Part shown: in pieces, positions 36,252 through 46,060 of the stretch | Numbering within the stretch: position 1 is the stretch's first letter | How the letters are laid out: every line of letters begins with the position of its first letter | From: Magnetococcales bacterium | GTDB taxonomy: Bacteria > Pseudomonadota > Magnetococcia > Magnetococcales > UBA8363 | Reading direction: 5' to 3' | DNA: 64,000 bases | NCBI GenBank assembly: GCA_015660855.1 | Contig: JACSDG010000007.1 | Location: 19,641-83,640 of the forward strand | The notes under the pieces: model-generated | The model's input: the letters and a program-made list of their open reading frames with translations, nothing else | Database searches by the model: none | Told to the model about the DNA's origin: nothing | Made by a program: the position numbers and the translations under genes

Positions 36252-37805
36252 ATGATGATGGCCGAGCGTGTTCTTGTATTCGATACCACATTGCGCGATG
36301 GGGAACAATCTCCGGGCGCATCGATGAACATTGAGGAAAAACTGCGAATAGCCCGGCAGTTGGAACGGTTGCGTGTGGATGTGATCGAAGCGGGTTTTCC
36401 CATTGCTTCCGTGGGTGATTTTGAGTCGGTCCGGGAAGTGGCGCAACAGGTGCGGGAATGTTGTATCGCAGGACTGGCCCGCGCCCGTTTTGCGGATATT
36501 GACCGGGCCTGGGAAGCCTTGTCGGGGGCGGAAAATCCGCGTATCCACACCTTTATCGCCACCAGTCCCATCCATCGCCAACACAAACTGGGGATGACCC
36601 AGGATCAGGTGGTGGAGGCCGCAGTGGCGGCGGTGCGTCGCGCCGTTCGTTATACGTCCAACGTTGAATGGTCCGCCGAAGATGCCGGTCGCACGGAATT
36701 GGATTTTCTCTGTCGCATTGTCACCGCAGTGATCGATGCCGGAGCCAAGACGGTCAATATTCCCGATACTGTGGGTTATACCATGCCGGAGGAATTTGGC
36801 GCGCGGATCGCCTATCTTGTACAACACGTTGATAATATTCATAAAGCTGTAATTTCGGTACACTGCCACAACGATCTTGGACTGGCCGTCGCCAATTCTT
36901 TGGCTGCGGTAGCCAACGGTGCCCGACAGGTCGAATGCACCATCAATGGCCTTGGTGAACGGGCGGGCAACGCCTCTCTGGAAGAGGTGGTGATGGCCTT
37001 GCGAACCCGGCGCGACTATTTACCGTTTCAAAACCTGGAAACCCGCGTGGAAACTACGGAAATCATCCGGACTTCCAGGTTGGTTTCAACCATCACCGGT
37101 TTTCCCGTGCAGCCCAACAAGGCCATCGTCGGGGCCAACGCTTTTGCCCATGAATCGGGAATCCACCAGGATGGCGTCCTGAAGGAAGTGACGACCTATG
37201 AAATCATGACCCCCGAATCGGTGGGGCTGGCGACCAATCGCATGGTATTGGGCAAGCATTCGGGACGACATGCCTTCAAGGAACGTTTGCGGGAATTGGG
37301 GTACGAACTGGAAGATGAGCAACTGGATCGGGCATTTCGCCGCTTCAAGGGTTTGGCCGACATGAAGCAGGAGTTGCTCGATGCGGATATTCAGGCCCTG
37401 GTGGATGATGAGGTGATACGTGAGGATGATTATTATCACCTGGGAAGGCTGCACGTCGCCTCCGGAACCCAGGATACACCCGTGGCGGCGGTAACGATTC
37501 ATGTGGGGGATGGGAAGATCCTTCATGCCACGGGTTCGGGTGTAGGCCCCATCGATGCTGTGTTTCAGGCCATCCATAAGCTTATACCCGAAGCCGGGGC
37601 GGCGCGTCTGAACCTGTACCAGGTCAGTGCCGTTACGGGGGGGATGGATGCCCAGGCCGTGGTTACGGTGCGTCTTGAACAGGGGGGGCGTCTGGTCCAG
37701 GGACAGGGGGCGGACAACGATGTCATCGTCGCCTCGGCAAGGGCTTTCATCAACGCCTTGAACAAACTGGTGCGGCGTGAGAATACCCCGCGCAAAGGTG
37801 TATAG
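36252..37805 (+). CDS. leuA: 2-isopropylmalate synthase
   Basis: About 517 residues, the long LeuA form. The HMGL-like TIM barrel begins with [15 protein letters not shown]. The metal-binding HCHNDLG and [14 protein letters not shown] follow. The C-terminal allosteric leucine-binding domain (from about residue 395) is complete, so feedback inhibition is expected. It condenses acetyl-CoA with 2-oxoisovalerate as the first committed step to leucine. Three ATGs in a row at 36252-36260 leave the exact start open by two residues. No other leu gene is adjacent. Confidence 0.94.
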   Translation: MMMAERVLVFDTTLRDGEQSPGASMNIEEKLRIARQLERLRVDVIEAGFPIASVGDFESVREVAQQVRECCIAGLARARFADIDRAWEALSGAENPRIHTFIATSPIHRQHKLGMTQDQVVEAAVAAVRRAVRYTSNVEWSAEDAGRTELDFLCRIVTAVIDAGAKTVNIPDTVGYTMPEEFGARIAYLVQHVDNIHKAVISVHCHNDLGLAVANSLAAVANGARQVECTINGLGERAGNASLEEVVMALRTRRDYLPFQNLETRVETTEIIRTSRLVSTITGFPVQPNKAIVGANAFAHESGIHQDGVLKEVTTYEIMTPESVGLATNRMVLGKHSGRHAFKERLRELGYELEDEQLDRAFRRFKGLADMKQELLDADIQALVDDEVIREDDYYHLGRLHVASGTQDTPVAAVTIHVGDGKILHATGSGVGPIDAVFQAIHKLIPEAGAARLNLYQVSAVTGGMDAQAVVTVRLEQGGRLVQGQGADNDVIVASARAFINALNKLVRRENTPRKGV

Positions 37806-37914
37806 GGCCATGGGTCTATTGTTTTGGCACGCCCCTTGAAAAGCATTAGGAGGGTCGTTCAGGTCTGAAGATCAGACGCCGTGGAACTTATTCAACTCCA
37901 AAAAGGAGCCCAAC

Positions 37915-38379
37915 ATGAGCATCCGCCGTGTAGGAAAGGCGAGTACGCCTGCCTCAGGCCCGGTCTCGTCTGTCAGGAATCGAAGTGTCGATGGTGTCGC
38001 GGGGGAAATTTTTGCCCGGCATCTGGCGGATGTTGCCGGTACCCAGGAAATGGAAGCACCCGAGGCTGTTGCAGCCGCAGGACAGGTTGCCCCGGTGGGT
38101 GACCGGGAGCCGACATCGCATCAACGCCGGGAACAATTGTTGCAGACCGGCGAACTTCTTGATTCTTTGGCGGCTCTGGGACGAGATATGGAAGCATCGG
38201 CGAAAAGCAATACCACGGAAAATATCCAATTGCGTTCGCACCTGCGGAAAACCCGGGATATGGCCCTGCGAACCCTGTCCGATTCCCCAACAGTTGGTCT
38301 GGAACGGGATTTATTGCATCGGACGGCGGTTTTGGCAACGGTGGAACTGGCTAAAAGTGAGCGAGGGGACTATAAGTAG
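37915..38379 (+). CDS. FliX-like class II flagellar assembly regulator
   Basis: 154 residues. The basic, Ser/Gly-rich N-terminus (MSIRRVGKASTPASGP), the RREQLLQTGELLDSLAAL segment and the ending HRTAVLATVELAKSE follow the FliX pattern, where the last helix reads like IELRAAVELAK. In Caulobacter FliX links flagellar basal body assembly to the activator FlbD. A strong AAAAAGGAG lies before the ATG. No flagellar structural genes are in the window, so the call rests on sequence pattern only. Confidence 0.55.
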   Translation: MSIRRVGKASTPASGPVSSVRNRSVDGVAGEIFARHLADVAGTQEMEAPEAVAAAGQVAPVGDREPTSHQRREQLLQTGELLDSLAALGRDMEASAKSNTTENIQLRSHLRKTRDMALRTLSDSPTVGLERDLLHRTAVLATVELAKSERGDYK

Positions 38380-38460
38380 GGATCCTGGATCTTTGCTCCG
38401 TTTGTCTGGCTTGCAGGCAAGCTTTTCGGCAAGGTCCAAAGCCCTTGACCTTTCGCGTGC

Positions 38461-40278
38461 ATGACATTGGATCGTATACGAAATTTCTCAATCATCGCCC
38501 ATATTGACCATGGGAAGAGTACCCTCGCCGACCGGCTGATTGAACGTACCGGGGCCATGGAACTGCGTGACATGTCCAACCAGGTGCTTGACAGCATGGA
38601 CCTGGAACGGGAGCGTGGCATCACCATCAAAGCCCAATCGGCCCGCCTGAGCTATACCGCGCGTGATGGACATACCTACGTCCTCAATCTGATCGACACC
38701 CCTGGGCATGTGGACTTTTCCTACGAGGTTTCCCGCTCGCTGGCTGCCTGCGAGGGTGCCCTGCTGGTTGTCGATGCCGCCCAGGGCGTCGAAGCACAAA
38801 CCCTGGCCAATGTTTATCTGGCCATGGAAAACAATCTGGAAATTGTCCCGGTGATCAACAAAATCGATCTGCCATCGGCCGACCCTTCGCGGGTACGGGC
38901 GCAGATTGAGGATGTGATCGGTCTGGACGCTTCCGAAGCCATCGAATGCTCGGCCAAATCGGGTATTGGCATTGACGATATTCTTGAGGCCATTGTCAAG
39001 CGGATGCCCCCGCCCCAAGGGGATCGGGAGGCCCCGTTGCAGGCGTTGATTGTCGATTCATGGTACGACAATTATCTGGGGGTTGTCGCCTTGGTACGTG
39101 TTTACCAGGGAGGGATGTCCACGCAAAAACGCATTGAGTCGCGCACTCGCAAAATTCGTCTGATGAGTTCTGGCCTGGAGTACGCCCTCGACCGCCTTTG
39201 CGTCGTGACGCCACGGGTCGTTGATGTGGAAACCCTGAGGGCTGGAGAGGTTGGCCTGGTGATTGCGGGCATCAAGGAGCTGTCCCAAGCCCGTGTGGGT
39301 GATACCATTACCGACGCCGCTCGTCCCGCAAGTGAACGTTTGCCGGGTTTCAAGGCGGTCAAACCCATGGTCTTTGCCGGACTCTATCCGGTGGACTCTG
39401 CCGATTTTGAATCCCTCAAGGATGCCCTGGAAAAACTTTCCCTCAACGATTCGGCCATCATCTACGAAGCGGAATCGTCGCCGGCACTGGGATTTGGTTT
39501 TCGGTGCGGATTTTTGGGCATGCTGCACATGGAAATTGTCCAGGAACGCCTGGAGCGGGAATTTGACCTTGAACTGGTAACGACGGCTCCCAGCGTGGTC
39601 TATCGGGTGGTCCTGACCAATGGTGGCACGCTGGAAGTGGACAATCCGGCCAACCTGCCGCCAACCAACCATTGGAACATCATCGAAGAACCATTCATCA
39701 AGGCTTCCATCATGGCACCCACGGAGTATATGGGTCCGGTGATGCAGTTGTGTAATGATCGTCGTGGCGTTCAACGCGACATTGTTTATGTTTCCGATAC
39801 CCGAGCCTTGATCCAGTTTGAAATGCCCCTCAGCGAAATTGTGATGGATTTTCACGACCGCCTTAAATCCATTACCCGGGGTTATGCCTCCATGGATTAT
39901 GAATGGCTCGAATATCGACCGGGAAATCTGGTAAAATTGGACGTTTTGATCAATGGTGACCCGGTGGATGCCCTGTCCAGCATTGTCCATCGCGACAAAT
40001 CCCAGGCAAAAGGTCGTGATCTGGCGCACAAAATGAAGGAAATTATTCATCGACAAATGTTTGAGGTTTCCATTCAGGCCGCCATTGGAGCCAAAATCAT
40101 TGCCAGGGAGACGGTAAAAGCGTTAAGAAAGAATGTCACGGCGAAGTGTTATGGTGGCGACGTGACGCGGAAAAGGAAGCTTTTGGAAAAACAAAAGGCC
40201 GGAAAGAAACGGATGAAGCAGGTGGGCAAAGTGGAGATCCCACAGGAAGCTTTCCTGGCCGTACTCAAAGTGGAATAG
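38461..40278 (+). CDS. lepA: Elongation factor 4 (LepA), back-translocating GTPase
   Basis: 605 residues, full length. G1 [15 protein letters not shown]3 DTPGHVDF and G4 NKID are intact. The LepA-specific C-terminal domain ends with [20 protein letters not shown]. LepA acts on stalled or assembling ribosomes. It begins the conserved lepA-lepB-DUF4845-rnc order, with lepB 10 bp downstream. Confidence 0.97.
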   Translation: MTLDRIRNFSIIAHIDHGKSTLADRLIERTGAMELRDMSNQVLDSMDLERERGITIKAQSARLSYTARDGHTYVLNLIDTPGHVDFSYEVSRSLAACEGALLVVDAAQGVEAQTLANVYLAMENNLEIVPVINKIDLPSADPSRVRAQIEDVIGLDASEAIECSAKSGIGIDDILEAIVKRMPPPQGDREAPLQALIVDSWYDNYLGVVALVRVYQGGMSTQKRIESRTRKIRLMSSGLEYALDRLCVVTPRVVDVETLRAGEVGLVIAGIKELSQARVGDTITDAARPASERLPGFKAVKPMVFAGLYPVDSADFESLKDALEKLSLNDSAIIYEAESSPALGFGFRCGFLGMLHMEIVQERLEREFDLELVTTAPSVVYRVVLTNGGTLEVDNPANLPPTNHWNIIEEPFIKASIMAPTEYMGPVMQLCNDRRGVQRDIVYVSDTRALIQFEMPLSEIVMDFHDRLKSITRGYASMDYEWLEYRPGNLVKLDVLINGDPVDALSSIVHRDKSQAKGRDLAHKMKEIIHRQMFEVSIQAAIGAKIIARETVKALRKNVTAKCYGGDVTRKRKLLEKQKAGKKRMKQVGKVEIPQEAFLAVLKVE

Positions 40279-40288
40279 GTGATCTGAC

Positions 40289-41173
40289 GTGGAATCCAAC
40301 AGGGAGGGGAAAGCCAAACCAGCGGCCAAACATTGGTGGCACGGGGCGATGTTTATCGTCAGCGGCGTTTACATGCTGGGCAGTTACAGCACCGTGGGCG
40401 AATCGATTGAGGGTGGGGTTTCGATTCCCTGGGGCCCCGTGGTTGCGGTGATGCTTCTGGTTGTTGGCGTGTTGTTTTTTTGGCGGGGGCGATGGTTTCT
40501 GCAAAAGGAATCCGTCGTTGTTGAATATTACGAGGCCATCGTCCTGGCGGTGGGGATTGCCCTGCTGGTGCGCACGTTTGTTGTGGAACCCTTTAAAATA
40601 CCTTCCGGATCCATGATCCCTACGTTGCTGGTAGGGGACTATCTGTTTGTCAGCAAGCTGACCTATGGTCATCGCATCCCTTTCACCAAGGATCGGTTGT
40701 TCATGGGCGAGGGGCCTAAGCGGGGAGACATTGTCGTTTTTGAGTATCCCCGGGATCCCAGTAAGGATTACATCAAACGCATCGTCGGCCTGCCAGGGGA
40801 TCGGGTCATTTATCAGGACAAACGCCTCTATGTCAACGACAAGCCGGTCAAATACGAGAATGTGGGCGACTACACCTACCGCAATGAACGCGGTACGGAG
40901 GTGGGTTCGTCAGAGTTCATTGAACAACTGGATGATTCTTCGCACTCGGTTTTAGTCCGGCCCTTTTCTTTTTCCGACCAGATTACCGACGAGGTTGTCC
41001 CTGCCGATCATTATTTTGTCATGGGGGACAATCGCGATAACAGCAATGACAGTCGTTTTTGGGGGTTTGTGCCGGCGCACCGTCTCGTAGGTCGGGCACT
41101 GGCCATATTTTGGTCTTGGGACGGTCAGAATGGCAGGTTGCGCTGGGAGCGACTTGGAAGTTTGGTTAAATAA
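40289..41173 (+). CDS. lepB: Signal peptidase I
   Basis: 294 residues. Two or three N-terminal transmembrane helices are followed by the catalytic Ser in FKIPSGSMIPTLLVGDY and the catalytic Lys in DYIKRIVGLPGD. Box E is FVMGDNRDNSNDSRFWG. It cleaves Sec and Tat signal peptides at the outer face of the inner membrane. GTG start at 40289, 10 bp after lepA. Confidence 0.96.
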   Translation: MESNREGKAKPAAKHWWHGAMFIVSGVYMLGSYSTVGESIEGGVSIPWGPVVAVMLLVVGVLFFWRGRWFLQKESVVVEYYEAIVLAVGIALLVRTFVVEPFKIPSGSMIPTLLVGDYLFVSKLTYGHRIPFTKDRLFMGEGPKRGDIVVFEYPRDPSKDYIKRIVGLPGDRVIYQDKRLYVNDKPVKYENVGDYTYRNERGTEVGSSEFIEQLDDSSHSVLVRPFSFSDQITDEVVPADHYFVMGDNRDNSNDSRFWGFVPAHRLVGRALAIFWSWDGQNGRLRWERLGSLVK

Positions 41174-41214
41174 TTTTTTTCGCTCTGGTGCCGTTCAGAT
41201 GATGGAGGGTGTTC

Positions 41215-41559
41215 GTGTCCAGATTTTTGTTGATTGGTGGGGTCATTGGTTTGCTTTTGACTTTCATGGGCAAGGCTGGCCCGAGTCTGTACGATTATTA
41301 TCTCATGAGAGATCTTGCCGACAGGGTGGTTTTGGATTACGCCAATCTTCCCGAAGCGGAGGTTATGCGTCGGGTCAAGTTTGAATTGAACCGCTCCCGC
41401 ATTGTAACCGATGAGGAAACTTTTCAGTTGTGGGAGGCCAAGGAGGGGTACCATGTGAAGGTAACCCAACACATCCCCCTGACGATCGAGATTGGTGGCC
41501 GTACTTTGGCTTTGGAAGGTCACGAGGAAATGGTTTTGCAGTATGAAGTGGGCCAGTGA
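41215..41559 (+). CDS. DUF4845 family membrane-anchored protein
   Basis: About 114 residues. One N-terminal transmembrane helix (FLLIGGVIGLLLTFMG) precedes a small alpha/beta domain. DUF4845 genes regularly lie between lepB and rnc, as here. The GTG at 41215 is best placed relative to GGAGG at 41204-41208; a GTG at 41209 is too close. The function is unknown. It overlaps rnc by 17 bp. Confidence 0.75.
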   Translation: MSRFLLIGGVIGLLLTFMGKAGPSLYDYYLMRDLADRVVLDYANLPEAEVMRRVKFELNRSRIVTDEETFQLWEAKEGYHVKVTQHIPLTIEIGGRTLALEGHEEMVLQYEVGQ

Positions 41560-42343
41560 ACCCTTGGAAGACGCTCATTTGACCTCCGTGGACAGACTCC
41601 AGACTCTTGAGACCAGGCTGGGGTATGGTTTTTCCGACCGGTCCCTGCTTCAGTTGGCCTTGACGCATCGATCCGCTCCGAAGCCATCCGACACCGTGGC
41701 GGGTGGCGTGGGGGGTGAGGGGCACAACGAGCGTCTGGAATTTTTGGGAGATGCGGTACTCGACCTTGCGGTTTCGGCGTTGCTTTATGATCGTTTTCCC
41801 AGGGCCTCGGAGGGTTTGTTGTCCACTTGGAGGTCCACGCTGGTCAATACGCGAATTCTGGGTGGTGTTGGGGAGGAGTTGTTGCTGGGGGAACTTCTGG
41901 AAATGGGGAAGGGTGAGGATTCGAGTGGTGGCCGCAAAAAGCTGTCCATCCTTGGGAATAGCGTTGAAGCCGTTTTTGGGGCCATTTATCTGGATGGTGG
42001 TTATGAAGCGGTACTCAAGGTGGCAGAAGGTGTGTTGGGTTCCCGCATGTGCAAGCTGGAGGAAGATCGTTGGGACAAAGATTATAAAACGATGCTCCAG
42101 GAAAAACTTCAAGCCAGTGGTTTTCCACTTCCGCGATACCGGGTGATTTCGGTGAGTGGTGCACCGCATGATCGCCTTTTCAAGGTGGAATGTCAGGTGA
42201 ATGGCGGCGAGTCCGGGTTGGGGTCGGGACGGTCGAAACGCCTGGCGGAACAAGCCGCTGCCGCCGAGGTGCTGGGGGCGTTGCGCAGCCCGGGTCGGGG
42301 GGATGGTGTCGCGGACACGGTGTTGCAGCCTGAGAGTCTGTAA
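41543..42343 (+). CDS. rnc: Ribonuclease III
   Basis: About 266 residues. The RNase III signature NERLEFLGDAVLDLAV and the second catalytic Glu in NSVEAVFGAIYLDGG are present. A double-stranded RNA-binding domain follows (about 180-245). It processes rRNA precursors and cuts dsRNA. The ATG at 41543 lies inside the DUF4845 gene and fits the family start. The gene era, which usually follows rnc, is not here; a glycosyltransferase and the TIR/DGR island follow instead. Confidence 0.95.
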   Translation: MKWASEPLEDAHLTSVDRLQTLETRLGYGFSDRSLLQLALTHRSAPKPSDTVAGGVGGEGHNERLEFLGDAVLDLAVSALLYDRFPRASEGLLSTWRSTLVNTRILGGVGEELLLGELLEMGKGEDSSGGRKKLSILGNSVEAVFGAIYLDGGYEAVLKVAEGVLGSRMCKLEEDRWDKDYKTMLQEKLQASGFPLPRYRVISVSGAPHDRLFKVECQVNGGESGLGSGRSKRLAEQAAAAEVLGALRSPGRGDGVADTVLQPESL

Positions 42344-42362
42344 CGGTGGTCCATGCAGGGCT

Positions 42363-43625
42363 ATGAAAATACTCCATGTGACCCCTGCGTACCTTCCGGC
42401 TTTGCGATATGGTGGCCCGGTGCGTTCCGTTCACAGTCTGGCCAGAAGCCTGGTGGAGTTGGGGCATGATGTTCATGCGTACACGACGAATGTGGATGGT
42501 TCGGAGCGTTTGCAGGTTCCTACCGGGGTACGTTGTGATCTGGATGGTGTAAAGGTTCATTATTTTCCTCTGTCTGTGTTTCGACGCTTGTTTCACTCTT
42601 CCGAGATGGTTCGATTTTTGGAGACGCATGTCGGTGGCTTTGACATGGTGCATATCCATACCCTGTTTTTATGGACCGGGTATGCGGCGGCTCGTATTGG
42701 TTTTCGGATGGGCGTTCCCTACATGGTTTCTCCCCGGGGCATGCTGGTCAGGGAATTGATCAGGAAACGTGGTTGGTTGCGAAAAAATCTTTGGTTGCAT
42801 ATGGTGGAGTGGCGCACCCTGCAACAGGCCGGGGCTTTGCATTTGACAAGTCGGCGGGAATACGAAGATGTTCTGGAATTTACAAAACCTTTGCCGCAGT
42901 GTTTTGTGATCCCCAACGGTGTGGATTCGCCGGATTCGTGGCATTTGCGTGATCACAGGATGGGGGAAGGATGCGATCCGGCGGGGGAGGGGGCGTGGGA
43001 CGATTTGCTCGGGCAGCGGGTTTTATCGTGGCTGGGTCCGGAAGGTTACCCTGTGGTTTTGTATCTTGGGCGGATCAATTGGAAAAAGGGGATTGACTGT
43101 TTGATCCAGGCCGTTGCGCATTTGCCTGGGGTTCGATTGATTTTGGCAGGGAATGATGATGGGGGCTATACACGATATCTAGAGCAGCGGGTGGACAAGT
43201 TTGGCGTCCGGGACAGGGTTTTGTTTACCGGATCCGTGGATGGCAGGGAGAAAAAAAGATTGCTGGAATCCGCGCAGGTATTGGTACTCCCTTCCATGTC
43301 TGAAAATTTTGGCAATGTCGTTGCGGAAGCCATGGCTGTGGGGTGTCCGGTGATTGTGACGCCGGGAGTGGGTTTGGCGGAGACTGTGGAAAAGTCGGGG
43401 GCAGGGTTGGTGACCGGGGGGAATGATCAAGCCATTGCCCAGGCCATACGAACCATTCTTTCCGATCCGCAGTTGGCCCGGCGGATGGGAGAGTGCGGCA
43501 AAAAGATTGCTCAGGAGCAGTTGTCGTGGAAAAAGATTGCGCAGGAAATGGCGACATCCTATCAGTGGGTCATGGATCACCATCACGGGGGTTTGGGGGC
43601 AGATACTCCAAGGTTTTTCTTTTGA
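42363..43625 (+). CDS. Glycosyltransferase family 4 protein
   Basis: 420 residues, GT-B fold, start MKILHVTPAYLPALRYGGPV. The donor-binding half has YLGRINWKKGIDCLIQAV and the motif SENFGNVVAEAMAVGCPVIV. It resembles the glycosyltransferase at 28263 in layout but not closely in sequence. It lies 19 bp after rnc and 21 bp before the TIR gene, so it could be on the same transcript as either. Sugar specificity is unknown. Confidence 0.86.
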   Translation: MKILHVTPAYLPALRYGGPVRSVHSLARSLVELGHDVHAYTTNVDGSERLQVPTGVRCDLDGVKVHYFPLSVFRRLFHSSEMVRFLETHVGGFDMVHIHTLFLWTGYAAARIGFRMGVPYMVSPRGMLVRELIRKRGWLRKNLWLHMVEWRTLQQAGALHLTSRREYEDVLEFTKPLPQCFVIPNGVDSPDSWHLRDHRMGEGCDPAGEGAWDDLLGQRVLSWLGPEGYPVVLYLGRINWKKGIDCLIQAVAHLPGVRLILAGNDDGGYTRYLEQRVDKFGVRDRVLFTGSVDGREKKRLLESAQVLVLPSMSENFGNVVAEAMAVGCPVIVTPGVGLAETVEKSGAGLVTGGNDQAIAQAIRTILSDPQLARRMGECGKKIAQEQLSWKKIAQEMATSYQWVMDHHHGGLGADTPRFFF

Positions 43626-43646
43626 CTTTGACGGGGACAGGGCCTT

Positions 43647-45074
43647 ATGAGTAAAGAATATGACGCTCTTGGTGACCATGGAGAATATACGCACGATGTT
43701 TTTATTAGTTATAGTAGTGAAGACATAGTTTTAGTTAAAAAACTGGTTAGTCGGCTCAAAAAAGATGGTATAAATGTTTGGTTTGACAAAAACAAGATTG
43801 ATCCTGGTGCTGGGATTTCTACTGAAATTGAAAAAGGTATAAAAGATTCTCTAGTAGCTATACTTGTTTTGTCTAAGAATTCCATTAATTCAAAATGGTG
43901 TATAGCAGAGCGTGAAACAGTCATCCACAGGGATCCGAACAACGAACAAAAACGATTTATTCCAATCAGGATAGACGATTTAATAATTCCTGATTTTCTA
44001 GATCGTTTAAGTGTTATTGATCATCGTGGGAGAGGCAATTATAAACAGATTCTAAATTCTTTAAAAGACCGAAAAGAATTAAATCAGAATAAAGGCCGAG
44101 AGGAAAAATCGCCAGAGACTGAGTCTCCAATTGAGACCGAGGCGTTTAGACGGGACACAAAGCGACTTTTCAGGGAGTTTATTGGAACCCTTGCCGATGT
44201 TCTGGAAAAGACCGAATCGGCCAAGGCCAGGTCGGTGTTGGAAACCGAGATTAACAAAGCTAAAAAAATGACACGCCAATCGGCACTTACCGATGATGGA
44301 GTTGCTGAATTGGCATGTGAAATTGGCGAAGCGACTGCCATGCTGTCTGGTTCGGAATATGGAAAGTTGGTTGTGCGGCTGGTCAGTCTGGATTTTGAAG
44401 CTGCCGTGGAAGTTTTGCGCGGGGCCCATGATGAATGTAGATGGAAGAGAGATTCCGAAAGTAGAAAGGTGATCGAGAAGGTGGGGCGAATGTTGATCCC
44501 CTGGCTTTACGTCATCCACAGTGACACTTGTAGGGGGTTGGATGCCAGTTGGGACGAGAAAGTGAGTTCGGGCGGCGATGTTTTGGTTCTTCCGGCGGGA
44601 TTTTTAACGTTTGCGGAAATTATCATTGCCGGTTTACATCGGCGGGAGGTCTTGTTTGAACTTCGCAAGGAAGATGAACCATTCCCCAGAGGGAAGTTTG
44701 GGGATGAACTGTCCAATATCAAGGTGCAGCTTGAAAATGGGTGGTCTGGCGATATGGAGGGAAACCTTCGGAATGATCTTTTCAGAAGAGTCAAATTGCC
44801 TAGCGATCCACAGAATCTACCCCCTGGGGAAGTAGACAAAGCAATAGCTTTACGATTGAAATTTTTGTTTGAGGAAGAGGGTAAGCGAGTTTACTACATT
44901 TGCGGAAAAAGGCCGCAAGGCAAGGATGAAATAATTAGGTATAATCATACTTTAAACATAATAAGGAACAAATTTCCAGCCCTGATTGTTTTGGATTTAA
45001 ATGCGGATCTCTATGCCAAACAGGTTGATCTGTTTCAAATAATTGGTAAATTTCTTAATACGGGGGATAAATGA
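43647..45074 (+). CDS. TIR-domain protein of a TIR/MoxR/vWA-FGE system
   Basis: 475 residues. A TIR domain spans about 14-145: HDVFISYSSEDIVLVKKL opens it, VWFDKNKIDPG follows, and the putative NADase Glu is in WCIAERETVIH. A charged linker (145-165) leads to a region of about 300 residues that I do not recognise by motif; its position fits the VMAP-like component of vWA-MoxR ternary systems. The DNA for the TIR part is visibly A/T-rich, unlike the part from about 44150 on, as if the effector module had been swapped in. GGGGACAGGG precedes the ATG. The stop overlaps the MoxR start (ATGA). NAD+ cleavage on activation is a family-based inference. Confidence 0.75.
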   Translation: MSKEYDALGDHGEYTHDVFISYSSEDIVLVKKLVSRLKKDGINVWFDKNKIDPGAGISTEIEKGIKDSLVAILVLSKNSINSKWCIAERETVIHRDPNNEQKRFIPIRIDDLIIPDFLDRLSVIDHRGRGNYKQILNSLKDRKELNQNKGREEKSPETESPIETEAFRRDTKRLFREFIGTLADVLEKTESAKARSVLETEINKAKKMTRQSALTDDGVAELACEIGEATAMLSGSEYGKLVVRLVSLDFEAAVEVLRGAHDECRWKRDSESRKVIEKVGRMLIPWLYVIHSDTCRGLDASWDEKVSSGGDVLVLPAGFLTFAEIIIAGLHRREVLFELRKEDEPFPRGKFGDELSNIKVQLENGWSGDMEGNLRNDLFRRVKLPSDPQNLPPGEVDKAIALRLKFLFEEEGKRVYYICGKRPQGKDEIIRYNHTLNIIRNKFPALIVLDLNADLYAKQVDLFQIIGKFLNTGDK

Positions 45075-46060
45075 CCACATTCAGTCGTATCGATTTGCCT
45101 GCAACGGGTGACCCCTGGATCCAGGTGGATCTAAGGAGCGATGGGGGAGTGGCGGATTGCGTTTATCTCCTGGGAGTGGCCGAGATTAACGCCCTCAATG
45201 CCGCCATGGCCGCCGGTCGCCCTTTGCTGGTGCGGGGTGAACCGGGAGTTGGAAAAAGCCAGTTGGCGCGGGCAGCTGCCAAGCTTATGGGTCGGGTTTT
45301 TGTCCAGCATGTCATTGATTCCCACTCGGAATCTCGTGATTTGATGTGGACTTTCGATGCGGTGCGTCGATTGGCCGAAGCCCAATTGGCGGGTGCTATA
45401 CGGCAGGATCCAGAGACAATTCGGCAGGAATTGGACGTGTCTCGTTTCATCCAGCCCGGCCCGTTGTGGTGGGCGTTTGATTGGGAAGATGCTGTGGCAC
45501 AAGCCAAGTTGGCCAGGGGAGAAATTCCTGTTCAACGCGATGGCTGTGACTGGAGCAACGGCAGTGTTTTGCTGTTGGATGAAATCGACAAGGCCGAGGC
45601 GGAAGTCCCCAATGGTTTGTTGGAGGTATTGGGCAACCGGGCTTTCACGCCCATGGGGCGCGGTAAACCGGTTTATGCATCGGGCAGGTTGCCGTTGGTG
45701 ATCATCACCACCAATGAAGAACGTGCTTTGCCTGATGCTTTTCTGCGGCGTTGCCTGGTGTTACGTTTGGATTTGCCAAAGGGCGAAAAAGAATTGGAAG
45801 AGTTTCTATTCCAACGCGGGCAAGCTCATTTTTCCGGGGCCAGTAAGGAAGTGCTTCGGGAAGCGGCCAAACTGCTGTACCAGAACCGGTATCGAGCCAT
45901 TAGTGCCCGGATAACCCCTCTCCCTGGCCAAGCGGAATATCTTGATTTGCTGCGGGCAGTGTTGGGGTTGGAAACAGACGATGAAAAACAGATGGAAATG
46001 TTGGAAATCGTTGGGCAATATACCTTGAAAAAAAATGTTGATATGGGCACAAAAAATTGA
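45071..46060 (+). CDS. MoxR-type AAA+ ATPase
   Basis: 329 residues. Walker A RGEPGVGKSQLARAAAK, Walker B VLLLDEIDKAEAEV, sensor-type TTNEERALPDAFLRRC. This is the AAA_5/MoxR pattern, with a short C-terminal helical lid. MoxR ATPases usually work with a vWA-domain partner as a chaperone or remodelling pair; the next gene encodes a vWA-like region, which fits. It overlaps the TIR gene by four bases and the next gene by up to 26 bp, so the three proteins are probably made together. Confidence 0.88.
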   Translation: MTTFSRIDLPATGDPWIQVDLRSDGGVADCVYLLGVAEINALNAAMAAGRPLLVRGEPGVGKSQLARAAAKLMGRVFVQHVIDSHSESRDLMWTFDAVRRLAEAQLAGAIRQDPETIRQELDVSRFIQPGPLWWAFDWEDAVAQAKLARGEIPVQRDGCDWSNGSVLLLDEIDKAEAEVPNGLLEVLGNRAFTPMGRGKPVYASGRLPLVIITTNEERALPDAFLRRCLVLRLDLPKGEKELEEFLFQRGQAHFSGASKEVLREAAKLLYQNRYRAISARITPLPGQAEYLDLLRAVLGLETDDEKQMEMLEIVGQYTLKKNVDMGTKN

